DNA from: a virus
Virus record (IMG/VR): IMGVR_UViG_3300020215_000020
Span: 1-44,360 of that record
Strand: one strand, 5' to 3'
Length of the DNA stretch: 44,360 nt
The notes beneath the pieces were generated by a model, which was given only the letters and a program-made list of their open reading frames with translations, was not told where the DNA came from and did not search any database. Each line of letters opens with the position of its first letter. Positions within the stretch are counted from its first letter, which is position 1. The position numbers and the translations under genes are program-made. Shown in pieces: positions 22,345-30,460 of this stretch.

Positions 22345-23210
22345 AGAAGGAGATACGCGTAACGGACGAGAAGAAGGGCATCGTCCGCATCACCACCAAT
22401 GACGAGCGCTGGTATGCGCTCATGGGCAAAGACGACGCGACGGGCCTGCCCACCTTCAAGTTCCTGCCGTCCGTCACCTGGATACTCTCGATCTATCCCA
22501 AGCTCGGCCTCATGCGCATGCGCGACGAGGTGGGCGCGGATGAGATGGAGCTCCTCAAGAAGCTCGGCGGCGAGCGGGGCTCGAAGGTCCACGACGCCAT
22601 CTCCGCGATCATCGCGGGCGACGAGGTGCGGATCGACAGCAAGTTCGTGAACCCCTCCACCGGACAGGCGGAGGAGCTCACAGCCGAGGAAATCCGACAC
22701 ATCATGTCGTTCCTCGAATGGCAGGACGCGGTGAAGCCGACCTGGCTCGTTTGGGACGTGAACCTTTACAGCGAGAAGCACGGCTACGCCGGCACGCTCG
22801 ACGCCATTGCCGAGATTGAGGGTGAGCTCTGGCTCATCGACTTCAAGACCTCGAAGGTGATCTCCACGGAGTACGCCATGCAGGTGTCCGCGTACCGCGA
22901 GTGCATCGTGAACGGGGAGAACCCGATCCTCGGTGAGCGCGACGTGTCGGGCATGAAGCTCGCCATCCTTCAGACGGGACAGGCGGCCTTGAAGACCGTG
23001 CCGCACACCTACCGCTGGAAGCCGGTCGACGACTGCTTCCCGCTCTTCCTGGCTACCCGCCAGATTTGGGCAGAGGTGTACGAGACGCAGATACGCGACA
23101 GCCGCGGGTGCTCACAGAAGGACTATCCGATCGTGCTCTCGCCGAAGCGGGCGGAGCCGGAGGTGGCGGCGGTCGCTGAGGAGAAGCGGATCAAGAAGCT
23201 AGCAGCATAA
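22341..23210 (+). CDS. PD-(D/E)XK (RecB/Cas4-type) nuclease
   Basis: 289 residues with the conserved order of the family: a histidine in GSKVHDAI (H84), GYAGTLDAI (D154), LIDFKTSK (D167-x-K169) and a Q-x3-Y pair (QVSAY, Q181/Y185). This is a complete RecB-type active site, suggesting an exonuclease for recombination or end processing. It is paired with an SSB-like gene. The last 40 residues are charged and probably flexible. Confidence 0.88.
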   Translation: MKKEIRVTDEKKGIVRITTNDERWYALMGKDDATGLPTFKFLPSVTWILSIYPKLGLMRMRDEVGADEMELLKKLGGERGSKVHDAISAIIAGDEVRIDSKFVNPSTGQAEELTAEEIRHIMSFLEWQDAVKPTWLVWDVNLYSEKHGYAGTLDAIAEIEGELWLIDFKTSKVISTEYAMQVSAYRECIVNGENPILGERDVSGMKLAILQTGQAALKTVPHTYRWKPVDDCFPLFLATRQIWAEVYETQIRDSRGCSQKDYPIVLSPKRAEPEVAAVAEEKRIKKLAA

Positions 23211-23213
23211 CCT

Positions 23214-23399
23214 ATGGAAGAATTCAAAATCGAGATTGAGAGCACTGGCGACTACACGAGGAAAAAGGAATTTAGCCTGATCGTCTCCATGACGCCGAGA
23301 GACTTTATCGCCTTACAAACGGCGATAATGGACTTCCTCGAAGACATGGGAAACAGCGCCGATATCATTCCAGCAGCCATCAAGGACGAGAAAAACTAA
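23214..23399 (+). CDS. Small acidic protein, 61 residues
   Basis: Beta-strand-rich N-terminal half (FKIEIESTGDYTRKKEFSL) and a helical C-terminal half ending in AAIKDEKN. It lies four bases after the nuclease stop and before the SSB-like gene. No family recognised. Confidence 0.6.
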   Translation: MEEFKIEIESTGDYTRKKEFSLIVSMTPRDFIALQTAIMDFLEDMGNSADIIPAAIKDEKN

Positions 23400-23411
23400 C
23401 CAACCAAATAC

Positions 23412-24272
23412 ATGAACCACGACGAACTGAAGTCACTCACTGGACAGGAGAATTATCAGGGCGGCGAACGCCTGGTGCTAAACGAGGTGCTTCTCAACGG
23501 CGACGGCGACATTGAGACCGACGAGGCAGGCCAGCCGATCACCACTCCCACGGGGGCGGTGAAGCGCAAGGGCGGGTACTTCCGCAAGCGCATCTGGATC
23601 GGACGGACGGATGAGAACGCGAAGCCGGAGGAAGTGAACCTCGGCCCCGAAATCCGGATCATCATGCTCAAGATCCGACGCAAGCTCGTCGAGCGCACCG
23701 CCAAGGGCGAAATCCTGCGCTCCACGAACGAGCACAACACCGTCGAGGACACCGTGTCGGTCTTCGAGGGCCGGACGAAGGTGTTCACGGGGTCGGCCCG
23801 CGAGGCACGCGAGACCTATCCGGGGCTGCGCACCGTCCAGTACGTCTACGCGCTGCTCTCGCAGGGATCAGGCACGGCGGAGCCGGAGCTCGTGCGCGTG
23901 ACGGTCAAGGGCGCGTCGCTTGGCTCTGAGGTGCGGCCGGAGAATGAGCCGGCGTTCTACCGGTACATTTCGAGCCTCAAGGAGCCGATCTGCACCTACG
24001 TCACCAAGCTCGGCGTGCTGCTCGAACACGGCATGAAGACCTACTTCTCGATGTCGTTTGCGCAGGCCGGCGCGGTGCCGGAGAGCCTCATGCCGCTCGT
24101 GCTTGAGAAGCTTCAGTACGTGCATGAGCACACGGAGCGTTCCGACAGCCGGACACAGGCGAGGCGGGTCGAGGGTGAGCCGGTCGAGGACATTCAGGCG
24201 GAGCCGGAGCTTGGGTCGGAGAGCGCGGACTACCCGGATGAGGAGATTAACCCGGAGGACATCCCCTTCTAG
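23412..24272 (+). CDS. Probable single-stranded DNA-binding protein with SSB-Ct tail
   Basis: 286 residues. The C-terminus is acidic and ends EEINPEDIPF, closely matching the DDIPF tip by which bacterial SSB recruits repair and replication partners. The body has a beta-rich segment (GYFRKRIWIGR, VFEGRTKVFTG, AEPELVRVTVKG) consistent with an OB-like fold, but it is much longer than E. coli SSB (178) and I do not recognise its family. Its place after a RecB-type nuclease supports a recombination/replication role. Start has no Shine-Dalgarno (AACCAAATAC before ATG). Confidence 0.7.
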   Translation: MNHDELKSLTGQENYQGGERLVLNEVLLNGDGDIETDEAGQPITTPTGAVKRKGGYFRKRIWIGRTDENAKPEEVNLGPEIRIIMLKIRRKLVERTAKGEILRSTNEHNTVEDTVSVFEGRTKVFTGSAREARETYPGLRTVQYVYALLSQGSGTAEPELVRVTVKGASLGSEVRPENEPAFYRYISSLKEPICTYVTKLGVLLEHGMKTYFSMSFAQAGAVPESLMPLVLEKLQYVHEHTERSDSRTQARRVEGEPVEDIQAEPELGSESADYPDEEINPEDIPF

Positions 24273-24275
24273 CGT

Positions 24276-24500
24276 ATGAGCCCCGCACTATTTCTCTACC
24301 TCCTGGGGAGCTTCCTCATCGGCTACGCCGTGGGCCACCACGAAGGCGGCCGGGAAGCTCGGAAGCTGATCGACGAGATGGAATATCTCCCGCCGCGCAC
24401 GCTCGATCTGCGTGACGCACACGCCGCGAATGAAGCGGAAGACCTGGCACGGCGTGAGGACCCGCGCGACGTGGCGGACCGTAGTTACCCACGCGTATGA
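24276..24500 (+). CDS. Small membrane-anchored protein, 74 residues
   Basis: An N-terminal hydrophobic helix (PALFLYLLGSFLIGYAVG) is followed by a highly charged soluble part. Starts three bases after the TAG stop of the SSB-like gene, with no Shine-Dalgarno. Overlaps the next ATG. Confidence 0.6.
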   Translation: MSPALFLYLLGSFLIGYAVGHHEGGREARKLIDEMEYLPPRTLDLRDAHAANEAEDLARREDPRDVADRSYPRV

Positions 24501-24790
24501 ACAAGTACGAAGTCTTCATCATCTCAGTGCTTGCGTCCGTGTTCTTCCTAATCGTGCTGCCGATCTGTGTCTGGGTCATGCTCAGTACCTACGCGGGCAT
24601 CAAGAACACGTGGGGGGAGGAGTTCGCCAGCGAACCTACCGCTGATAAACAGCTGGTAGACGGTGTGGAGGCGTACTGTCGTTCACACGGTTTCCCTGCC
24701 TGGAAGTACATCGAACGGGTTGATGGGTGGCCGGGCGCACTCGCGGTCGAGTGTGAAGCGGTAGGGACGACCACCATCCAAGGCTTATGA
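24497..24790 (+). CDS. Single-span membrane protein, 97 residues
   Basis: N-terminal transmembrane helix (VFIISVLASVFFLIVLPICVW) and an extramembrane domain with two cysteines (EAYCRSHGFPAWKYI; ALAVECEAVG). Overlaps neighbours on both sides by four bases. Function unknown. Confidence 0.6.
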   Translation: MNKYEVFIISVLASVFFLIVLPICVWVMLSTYAGIKNTWGEEFASEPTADKQLVDGVEAYCRSHGFPAWKYIERVDGWPGALAVECEAVGTTTIQGL

Positions 24791-25137
24791 AGCGCATCAC
24801 TCAGCACCAAGCGATCTTCTACCAGCTGTATCGGAACCGGAAGGATGGCGAGAACGCCTTCATCCCGATCTGGAAGCTCATCGGCGAGGTGTACGTTGCG
24901 GAGCTCGGGCAGCACGCGTTCGTGTCATACGAAGTGTCTGCCCGCATGAGTGAGCTGTGGGGAGCGAACCCTGGCCTGTTCGCACGGGAGCAGACCCGAG
25001 GCGTGAGCGGCGCGAAGTACTACCAGTACCGCATCCACAATCAGGCGACGAAAGATACGATCGCAGACCCCGACCTTCGGGCCTTCTACGACCGCCTGGA
25101 ACGTGCGCGCTTCGCAAAGCAGGGCTTGTACGTCTAG
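24787..25137 (+). CDS. Unknown 116-residue protein, last gene of the early operon
   Basis: Soluble, basic. KRITQHQAIFYQLYRNRKDGENAFIPIWKLIGEV and ARMSELWGANPGLFAREQTRG resemble a winged-helix DNA-binding arrangement found in small phage proteins, but I cannot name a family. The TAG stop is followed by a hairpin. Confidence 0.65.
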   Translation: MKRITQHQAIFYQLYRNRKDGENAFIPIWKLIGEVYVAELGQHAFVSYEVSARMSELWGANPGLFAREQTRGVSGAKYYQYRIHNQATKDTIADPDLRAFYDRLERARFAKQGLYV

Positions 25138-25154
25138 CCGTTGTGCACAGGTTG

Positions 25155-25188
25155 ACAAAGAAAGCACCCTTGCGGTGCTATTCTTTGT
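25155..25188 (+). terminator. Long hairpin after the early operon
   Basis: ACAAAGAA-AGCACC-CTTGC-GGTGCT-A-TTCTTTGT: a 14-bp stem with one bulged A. The downstream arm ends in TTCTTTGT, giving a bidirectional terminator look. A TTGACA at 25152-25157 overlaps the left arm, so part of it may be a promoter instead. Confidence 0.55.
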
Positions 25189-25302
25189 GCAGAGGCGCAA
25201 TCTCTTGGTTGTACACCATACGAAGGGATTACAGGTACGGGTAAACACTAGCTCAATCCTTCATAGCCCTCCCATTTTCGCGCAAAGTCCCCGCGCAACC
25301 TC

Positions 25303-25336
25303 CAAGCCCCCCGGCTCAATCCCGGGGGTGCGCCTT
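25303..25336. terminator. Hairpin between convergent operons
   Basis: CCCCCCGG-CTCAAT-CCCGGGGG lies between the early plus operon and the end of the late minus operon at 25349. No T-run is present; it may act in either direction. Confidence 0.45.
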
Positions 25337-25348
25337 TGGTGGTGTCGG

Positions 25349-25543
25349 CTAGCTCTTGCGAAGGCCGGTCCAGCTGATGTCGCCAACGGACACGCGGCGA
25401 TAGATGGCCCAGAGGGCAGCCGCGACGGTGACGACGTTGAGGATGTTGTTCGTGAGCACCTCGCTGTTGGCTACCTCGAACCCAAAGAGAGGAGCGAGCG
25501 CCGAGACGAGGATCACGAGACCGGAAGCGTATTGATGTGACAT
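25349..25543 (-). CDS. Holin-like small membrane protein, 64 residues
   Basis: From ATG 25543. Two hydrophobic helices (SGLVILVSALAPLFGFEV and NILNVVTVAAALWAIYRRV) with a basic end, fitting a class II holin or phage-holin-like membrane protein. It follows the lysin gene. A role in release is inferred from size, topology and position. Confidence 0.7.
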   Translation of the reverse strand: MSHQYASGLVILVSALAPLFGFEVANSEVLTNNILNVVTVAAALWAIYRRVSVGDISWTGLRKS

Positions 25544-25560
25544 AGCATTATTGTAAGCGA

Positions 25561-26928
25561 CTAAGAGCGCACGCCCTTCCTTCTGAAGTAGAAGGTGGGG
25601 AAACCGAGTTTCTTCCCGTAATAAGCCGCCCACTGACCGGGCGTATGCGTCGCGTCCCACTTATAGGTGAGCGAATTGTTGCTCATGATGTGGGTCTTGC
25701 CGACGATGCCGGTGTGGCCGTTTGGAGCACCCTTTGAGCTCGTGCCGGTCGGGCTGATGATGATGTCGCCCGGCAAGGGCTCCGTCACCGCCATGAAGTC
25801 GGGGTGGGCCTTCAGAGCCTTGTAGAGAAGCGCGGTCGAGGCCCCGCCCCCGATCTGCCGGCCGAAGGCGAGCTTGTGGACCGCATTCACGGCCTCAGCG
25901 CAGCCGAGCTCGTTCTGCGTCTTCGCCATGTCGCGGCCAAGGCAGCCCTTGGCGACCTGGTAGAGATGCTCCCGGTTCGTGAGCCGCGGCGGCTCGGGAA
26001 CTGGTACTGGTACTGTACTAGGTACTGTTACTGGTTCCGGCGCAGGCAAGGGCTCCATCGGCACGTCGAACCGGGCTTCACGCGGCGTCGTGAAGAAGGG
26101 CACGAGCGCCTTGAGCGCCCGGAGCGCCTTCTGAAGCATGAGCACGAGATAGTTCTGCTCGAAGGGCGCAACGCCGGTCGGGTTCGGTCGCATGAAAAAG
26201 AGGATGGCGGCGTTGTAGTCGTACTCAGGGTCGAGCTTCTTCTTGAAGGGCTCGTACTGGTCGCTGATCTCCTCATCCGCCGCGATCATCACGAGGTGCG
26301 TGTCCCGCGCGCCGACAGGCTTCGTGTAGCGGGTGCCCGTCTTCTGCCACGCAAGAACGGAAGCGACGACGGTGCCGCGCTTCAGGGCGGCCTTGATCCG
26401 GCGGTTCTTCTCCTTGGGGCTGAAGTTGTTGATCGGCGGGATGACCCACTCGGGCTCGATCTCGTATTCCCGTAGGAACTGCTGGCCCTCGGCGACCACG
26501 TTCTCGTCAACGGGCGTGTAGTACTCCTCGCATCGATCGATCTCCGGGGACCACGGCATCCGCTCTTCGGCCACGACGCCGAACTGTGTCGCGATGAGCT
26601 CAGCGACCCGCCACGGCTCGTTGCCGACGCCGCAAACGGTCCCGCAGACGCAGCCGGCGTAGCGCTCCGAGAGGTTGTCGGGGATCTTGTAGCCCTTGAA
26701 TTTAGCGAGGGCGCGGATGGCCTTCAGGATGGCGTGGCAGACGCAGTTGAACGTGTCGAAGTCGCCGCGCTTTTGGTGCTCCGGGGCTCCAAGCCACTTC
26801 CACCAATCGCCCTTGGGATTGATGATCCCCGCGTCCGCCCCGAGCTTGGCGGTCGCCTTGCCGCTGCCCATGATCCAAGCATGGCGCTTCTGCGGTCGAA
26901 GGATGAGGCCGTAGTTTTTGCGTTCCAT
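25561..26928 (-). CDS. Two-domain cysteine-peptidase lysin
   Basis: 455 residues. An N-terminal papain-like domain has Cys62 in FDTFNCVCHAILKAI and a His at 211 in DTHLVMIAADEE. A Val/Pro linker of about 40 residues (290-325) follows. The C-terminal domain resembles CHAP/NlpC-type amidases: LGCAEAVNAV (C343), PGDIIISPTG, NGHTGIVG (H405). The C-terminal domain is the likely peptidoglycan hydrolase for lysis; the N-terminal domain may process proteins or also cut peptides. It sits between two holin-like genes. No signal peptide, so it needs a holin. Confidence 0.8.
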   Translation of the reverse strand: MERKNYGLILRPQKRHAWIMGSGKATAKLGADAGIINPKGDWWKWLGAPEHQKRGDFDTFNCVCHAILKAIRALAKFKGYKIPDNLSERYAGCVCGTVCGVGNEPWRVAELIATQFGVVAEERMPWSPEIDRCEEYYTPVDENVVAEGQQFLREYEIEPEWVIPPINNFSPKEKNRRIKAALKRGTVVASVLAWQKTGTRYTKPVGARDTHLVMIAADEEISDQYEPFKKKLDPEYDYNAAILFFMRPNPTGVAPFEQNYLVLMLQKALRALKALVPFFTTPREARFDVPMEPLPAPEPVTVPSTVPVPVPEPPRLTNREHLYQVAKGCLGRDMAKTQNELGCAEAVNAVHKLAFGRQIGGGASTALLYKALKAHPDFMAVTEPLPGDIIISPTGTSSKGAPNGHTGIVGKTHIMSNNSLTYKWDATHTPGQWAAYYGKKLGFPTFYFRRKGVRS

Positions 26929-26931
26929 ACG

Positions 26932-27183
26932 CTAGAGGGCAGCGACGATCAGCTGGATAAGCTCGGGCCTGCCGAGGACGATACCGAGCACGAGGATGCC
27001 GAGCGCGAGGAGCCCCTTCCAAATGCGTCCGGTCTCCTTCTCAAGCGCATCAACCCGACCGTTCGTCTTGGTCGTCTGGACCAAGATCGGCCCCGTGGCG
27101 TCGTCGATGTGTTTCTTAAGATCGGTGCTCTGCTGGTCGAGCATCCGTTCGATCTGTCTATTCGAGTAGCGTGGCTCGTCCAT
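26932..27183 (-). CDS. Membrane protein with coiled coil, 83 residues (holin/XhlA-like)
   Basis: An N-terminal soluble helix (about 1-50, with RVDALEKETGRI heptads) and a C-terminal transmembrane helix (LLALGILVLGIVLG). This layout matches small phage haemolysin/XhlA-type proteins that assist lysis. TAG stop, then three bases to the lysin ATG. Confidence 0.65.
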   Translation of the reverse strand: MDEPRYSNRQIERMLDQQSTDLKKHIDDATGPILVQTTKTNGRVDALEKETGRIWKGLLALGILVLGIVLGRPELIQLIVAAL

Positions 27184-27185
27184 AC

Positions 27186-28217
27186 TCAGTCGATGAGCCA
27201 GGTACCCCCCTGTTGAAAGAGCGTGCCTGCGGTCTGCTTGAAGTTGCCCTGGAACGAGAAGTAGGTGATGGCGATGACGCCTTGGCCGCCGCGCCCGCCG
27301 GTGCTGTTAGTGGGGTCGGCAGAGACGTAGCCCCCACCGCCCCCTCCCCCGCCGTAAAGACCGCCCGTACCCCCGTTACCGGGGCCGGGGTTCCCGCTGC
27401 CGCCACCTCCTCCTCCACAGGCTCCCACGCCGTCGGCAAAGGTGGTGTCACAGCCGCCGGTTCCTCCCGTTCCTGTGCCGGAGCTGCCGCCGCCCCCGCC
27501 CCCGCTCGTGCCGTTGCCGCCGTTGGTGTTGCCGGAGGTTCGCCCCACTCCCCCGCCGTTACTGAAATACCCGTGGCCGCCGTCACCGGGGACGCCTGCC
27601 GTTGTGACGGAGCGCCCCGGTGTAGACCCACCTCCTCCTCCCCCGCCGCCACCTGGCCCCGTGCGGTTTGAGACGCCGCTGTTGCCGTTCTTACCGGTAC
27701 CAAAGCGACCAGCTGATCCCCCTCCTCCCCCGCCGCCCTGGTTGGCGCTCGTGCCGCCGATGCCACCGTTGCCGCCGTCAAACTCGATAGTGCCGGTTGA
27801 CTGCGCGGTCTTGCCGCCCTGACCCGCTGTAGATAGAGACGCCGCCCGGCCGAACGCACAGGACAAGGAAGCGGAGGTAGACGCGGTGCCGTTGAAGTAG
27901 GTCTCGTTGGCTATTGTCCCCGAGGTGGTCGTTGAGGTCGAACCGATGGCGTAGGTGACAGACGCACCGGGGGTGAGCGCGAGGTTGAAGATCGCAGCAT
28001 ACGCCCCGCCCCCTCCCCCGGCTCCGCTACGGACTTCACCAAAGCCTGGCGCACCGATGCCTCCCGCGCCGATGCACTCGATCATGGCGGTTGTGGCGTC
28101 GTAGTCGTCAGGGACTGTCCAGGTCTGGTTCCCCTCACCCGGAGCGGCAGAGAGGATGATCGTCTTCGCCTCGGCAAGCGCCGGGAACAGGAGGAGGAAG
28201 AGGAGCAGGTAGCGCAT
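27186..28217 (-). CDS. Glycine-rich fibre protein with signal peptide
   Basis: 343 residues. MRYLLLFLLLFPALAEA is a typical Sec signal peptide with an AEA cleavage site. The domain around 25-100 (WTVPDDYDATTAMIECIGAGG) is the beta-rich start of phage glycine-rich tail-tip proteins, followed by long poly-Gly stretches that probably form a polyglycine-helix bundle, as in receptor-binding tips. A short C-terminal strand segment ends GGTWLID. It shares its central region type with 34940-36508. The signal peptide is odd for a virion protein. Confidence 0.75.
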   Translation of the reverse strand: MRYLLLFLLLFPALAEAKTIILSAAPGEGNQTWTVPDDYDATTAMIECIGAGGIGAPGFGEVRSGAGGGGGAYAAIFNLALTPGASVTYAIGSTSTTTSGTIANETYFNGTASTSASLSCAFGRAASLSTAGQGGKTAQSTGTIEFDGGNGGIGGTSANQGGGGGGGSAGRFGTGKNGNSGVSNRTGPGGGGGGGGGSTPGRSVTTAGVPGDGGHGYFSNGGGVGRTSGNTNGGNGTSGGGGGGSSGTGTGGTGGCDTTFADGVGACGGGGGGSGNPGPGNGGTGGLYGGGGGGGGYVSADPTNSTGGRGGQGVIAITYFSFQGNFKQTAGTLFQQGGTWLID

Positions 28218-28219
28218 AC

Positions 28220-30457
28220 CTAGCGACAGCGGTTGTTCTCAACCACCATTGTTGTGCCGACGAAGTAGAAGCTAATCGACCCGCCGGTAGTGTTCTTGGT
28301 GTTGTGGCAGACCTTTGAGTTCGAGGTGTACTGATCCCCCCACTCGACGGTCGTTGTTCCGGTTGAGTTGTCGCTCACCGCCCCTGTGATCGTGGTGGTT
28401 CCCCCGAGGTAAGTGGCGGCATTATGAACGTAGAGGCCGAAGTGCCCGCCCGTGGCTACGGTCGTACTCGCTTGGCCGTCAATGTAGAGCGTTGAAGTAG
28501 TGGAGACTGAACCCGCCCCGTTGGTCACAAGAAGTCCACGCACACCGAGGTTGACCATCAAGGGATGGGTTCCCGATCCTGCCTCAGAGACCGGGGCGTG
28601 GCCCATGAAGACCGCGGTGTAGTTGGTGTTCGCTGCTGGGGCTGCCCCCGTGGCTCCGTGGAAGAAGGTGCGGATGTTGTTCGTGCTTGAGCTCGGGAAG
28701 AGAAGCGCTCCGGAGGTCTGTGCGGTTGAGCCTGACCCCGACACGACGGCGAAGTTCGCGCTCGCGGCCGTCGCGTTTGTTTGCAGGCCGCTCGAATTCA
28801 CCGTCAGGCGGTTGAGGGTGATCGTACCGCTTGAGACGGTGCCGATCTGAATAGTGCCCGATCCCTTCGCGTCGATGGTGAGGTTGTCGGAGATGTTGCC
28901 GGACTGGACGGAGAGGGCGAGGCCGCTCCCGGCGGTGTTGGTGGTGATCCCGAGCCCGTTCCCGAAGTTGAGGTTGTTCACGAGAAGGGCGCGGGTGGTG
29001 GTGCCCGATGCTCCCACGGCAAACGCCTCGGAGAGCGTGCTCTCGATCAGGGTGTTGCCCTGGATCATGGCGGTGTGGCTGGAGGAGGTTGAGCCGACGC
29101 CAAACTTGATTGCAGCTGAGGGGCTGACGGAGAGCACCTGCCCTGACGAAGATCCGATCGCGAAGTAGTCGGCGGTGCCCGTCGGGGCGTCTACCGAGAG
29201 TTCCGCGTAGGGCGAGGTCGAGCCGATACCGACCTGGCTCTGGGTGTCTATGGTGATGGTCGAGGTACCCACCGCATCGTTCGCCCCTTGGAAGTAGGCG
29301 ACCTGACCGGTTGAGCCTGTGAGCGACCCGCCCCCCGTAGGCCAGGTGGTTCGGCAGGTGTCTCCTGTGAGACAGACCGTGGTTGCGGAGAAGGCGGTCG
29401 TCGAGGCGTTCGTGACGGTGAGGCGGGCATCGGTGTTGTTGAACGTAAAGCCTGCGTTGCCGCCGGAGAGGAGGGCTGGGGTAGCGTTGGTCGAGGTCCA
29501 GAACGGAACGCGGGTAGACGTTTCAGCCGATGACGTTCCGACGTTGCCCGTACCCCCGCCCCCGCCTGACGCGTCCGCGCCGTCACAGAGGTCTGCGGAG
29601 CCGGTGATGGTCGTACAGAAGTCCGTCCACTCGTTCCCCGTCACGCCGTTGAACGTGAGGAGGCCGGTGATGTCCTGGTTGGTCGAGGTCGCGTGGGTGG
29701 TGCTTGCTCGCGTGACCTGGAAAGAGCTCGGGAAGATCACGTGGGAGGGAAGCGAGAGCGTCCACGTCCGATCTGCGGACAAGTCCTGTGATCCGGCTGA
29801 GGAGCTGATCTGATTGGCCGTGCCGGCGACAGTGAGGGCGCGTGTGGCTGCAACCTTGTTGTTGAAGGTCGTCCAGTCTGCTGCCGCAAGACACCCGGCC
29901 TGTGAACCGGAAGCCGTCTGACAGCCGAGGGAACCGCCCGATCCAACCTGCGTGAAACTGCCGGTAAGAGGCGAGGAGGCGGTGAGCGTTGAGGTCGCTG
30001 CCCCGTACACCCCTGACCCGCCGTTCGACACGAGGAGGTTGGAGGAGGAAGGCTGCGAGGTGGTCGCGAGGCCCGTGTAGGTGATCGCGCCACTTGAGCC
30101 GAGAATACGGATGGTTGGAAGGGTGAACGGGCCTGAAACCGTCAGGGTCGAGGTAGCAGCGCCAAACGCGGTCCCGCCGTTTGCTGAGGAGTAGACGAGT
30201 ACGTTTCCAGCTGAGACCGGACTTGAGGTAGCAAGGCCGGTGCCTCCCCCGCCTGAGCCGCAGGTCCCAAACTCGTATGTGAATGGGTCGTCGTCGAGCA
30301 CCTTGAGGCAGAGGCCAACGTCGTCCCCCGTAGCAGAACCTTTGCCGGTGCCGCCGGAATGAGGCTGGGTAACGCGAAGCTGCGCCTCCGCGGTGGCCGC
30401 GAAGAAGAGGCTAGCGATGACAACGAGGATGAAGATGAGGGGGAGGAGACGCTTCAT
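28220..30457 (-). CDS. Long Ser/Thr-rich fibre-like protein with signal peptide
   Basis: 745 residues. MKRLLPLIFILVVIASLFFAATAEA is a Sec signal peptide. The rest is repetitive Ser/Thr/Gly-rich beta sequence (for example ATSTLTVSGPF, LTVTNASTTAFSATT), with a few Cys pairs, ending in a small C-terminal domain (FYFVGTTMVVENNRC). It resembles beta-solenoid or trimeric fibre proteins; no enzyme motif is seen. It lies in the tail-fibre region, TAG then two bases to the next gene. Confidence 0.7.
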   Translation of the reverse strand: MKRLLPLIFILVVIASLFFAATAEAQLRVTQPHSGGTGKGSATGDDVGLCLKVLDDDPFTYEFGTCGSGGGGTGLATSSPVSAGNVLVYSSANGGTAFGAATSTLTVSGPFTLPTIRILGSSGAITYTGLATTSQPSSSNLLVSNGGSGVYGAATSTLTASSPLTGSFTQVGSGGSLGCQTASGSQAGCLAAADWTTFNNKVAATRALTVAGTANQISSSAGSQDLSADRTWTLSLPSHVIFPSSFQVTRASTTHATSTNQDITGLLTFNGVTGNEWTDFCTTITGSADLCDGADASGGGGGTGNVGTSSAETSTRVPFWTSTNATPALLSGGNAGFTFNNTDARLTVTNASTTAFSATTVCLTGDTCRTTWPTGGGSLTGSTGQVAYFQGANDAVGTSTITIDTQSQVGIGSTSPYAELSVDAPTGTADYFAIGSSSGQVLSVSPSAAIKFGVGSTSSSHTAMIQGNTLIESTLSEAFAVGASGTTTRALLVNNLNFGNGLGITTNTAGSGLALSVQSGNISDNLTIDAKGSGTIQIGTVSSGTITLNRLTVNSSGLQTNATAASANFAVVSGSGSTAQTSGALLFPSSSTNNIRTFFHGATGAAPAANTNYTAVFMGHAPVSEAGSGTHPLMVNLGVRGLLVTNGAGSVSTTSTLYIDGQASTTVATGGHFGLYVHNAATYLGGTTTITGAVSDNSTGTTTVEWGDQYTSNSKVCHNTKNTTGGSISFYFVGTTMVVENNRCR

Positions 30458-30460
30458 AGG

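Noticed and set aside
27270-27760. Low-complexity GCC/CCC-rich plus-strand sequence, looks like repeats or a proline-rich gene
   Set aside because: It is the complement of poly-glycine codons of the fibre gene.
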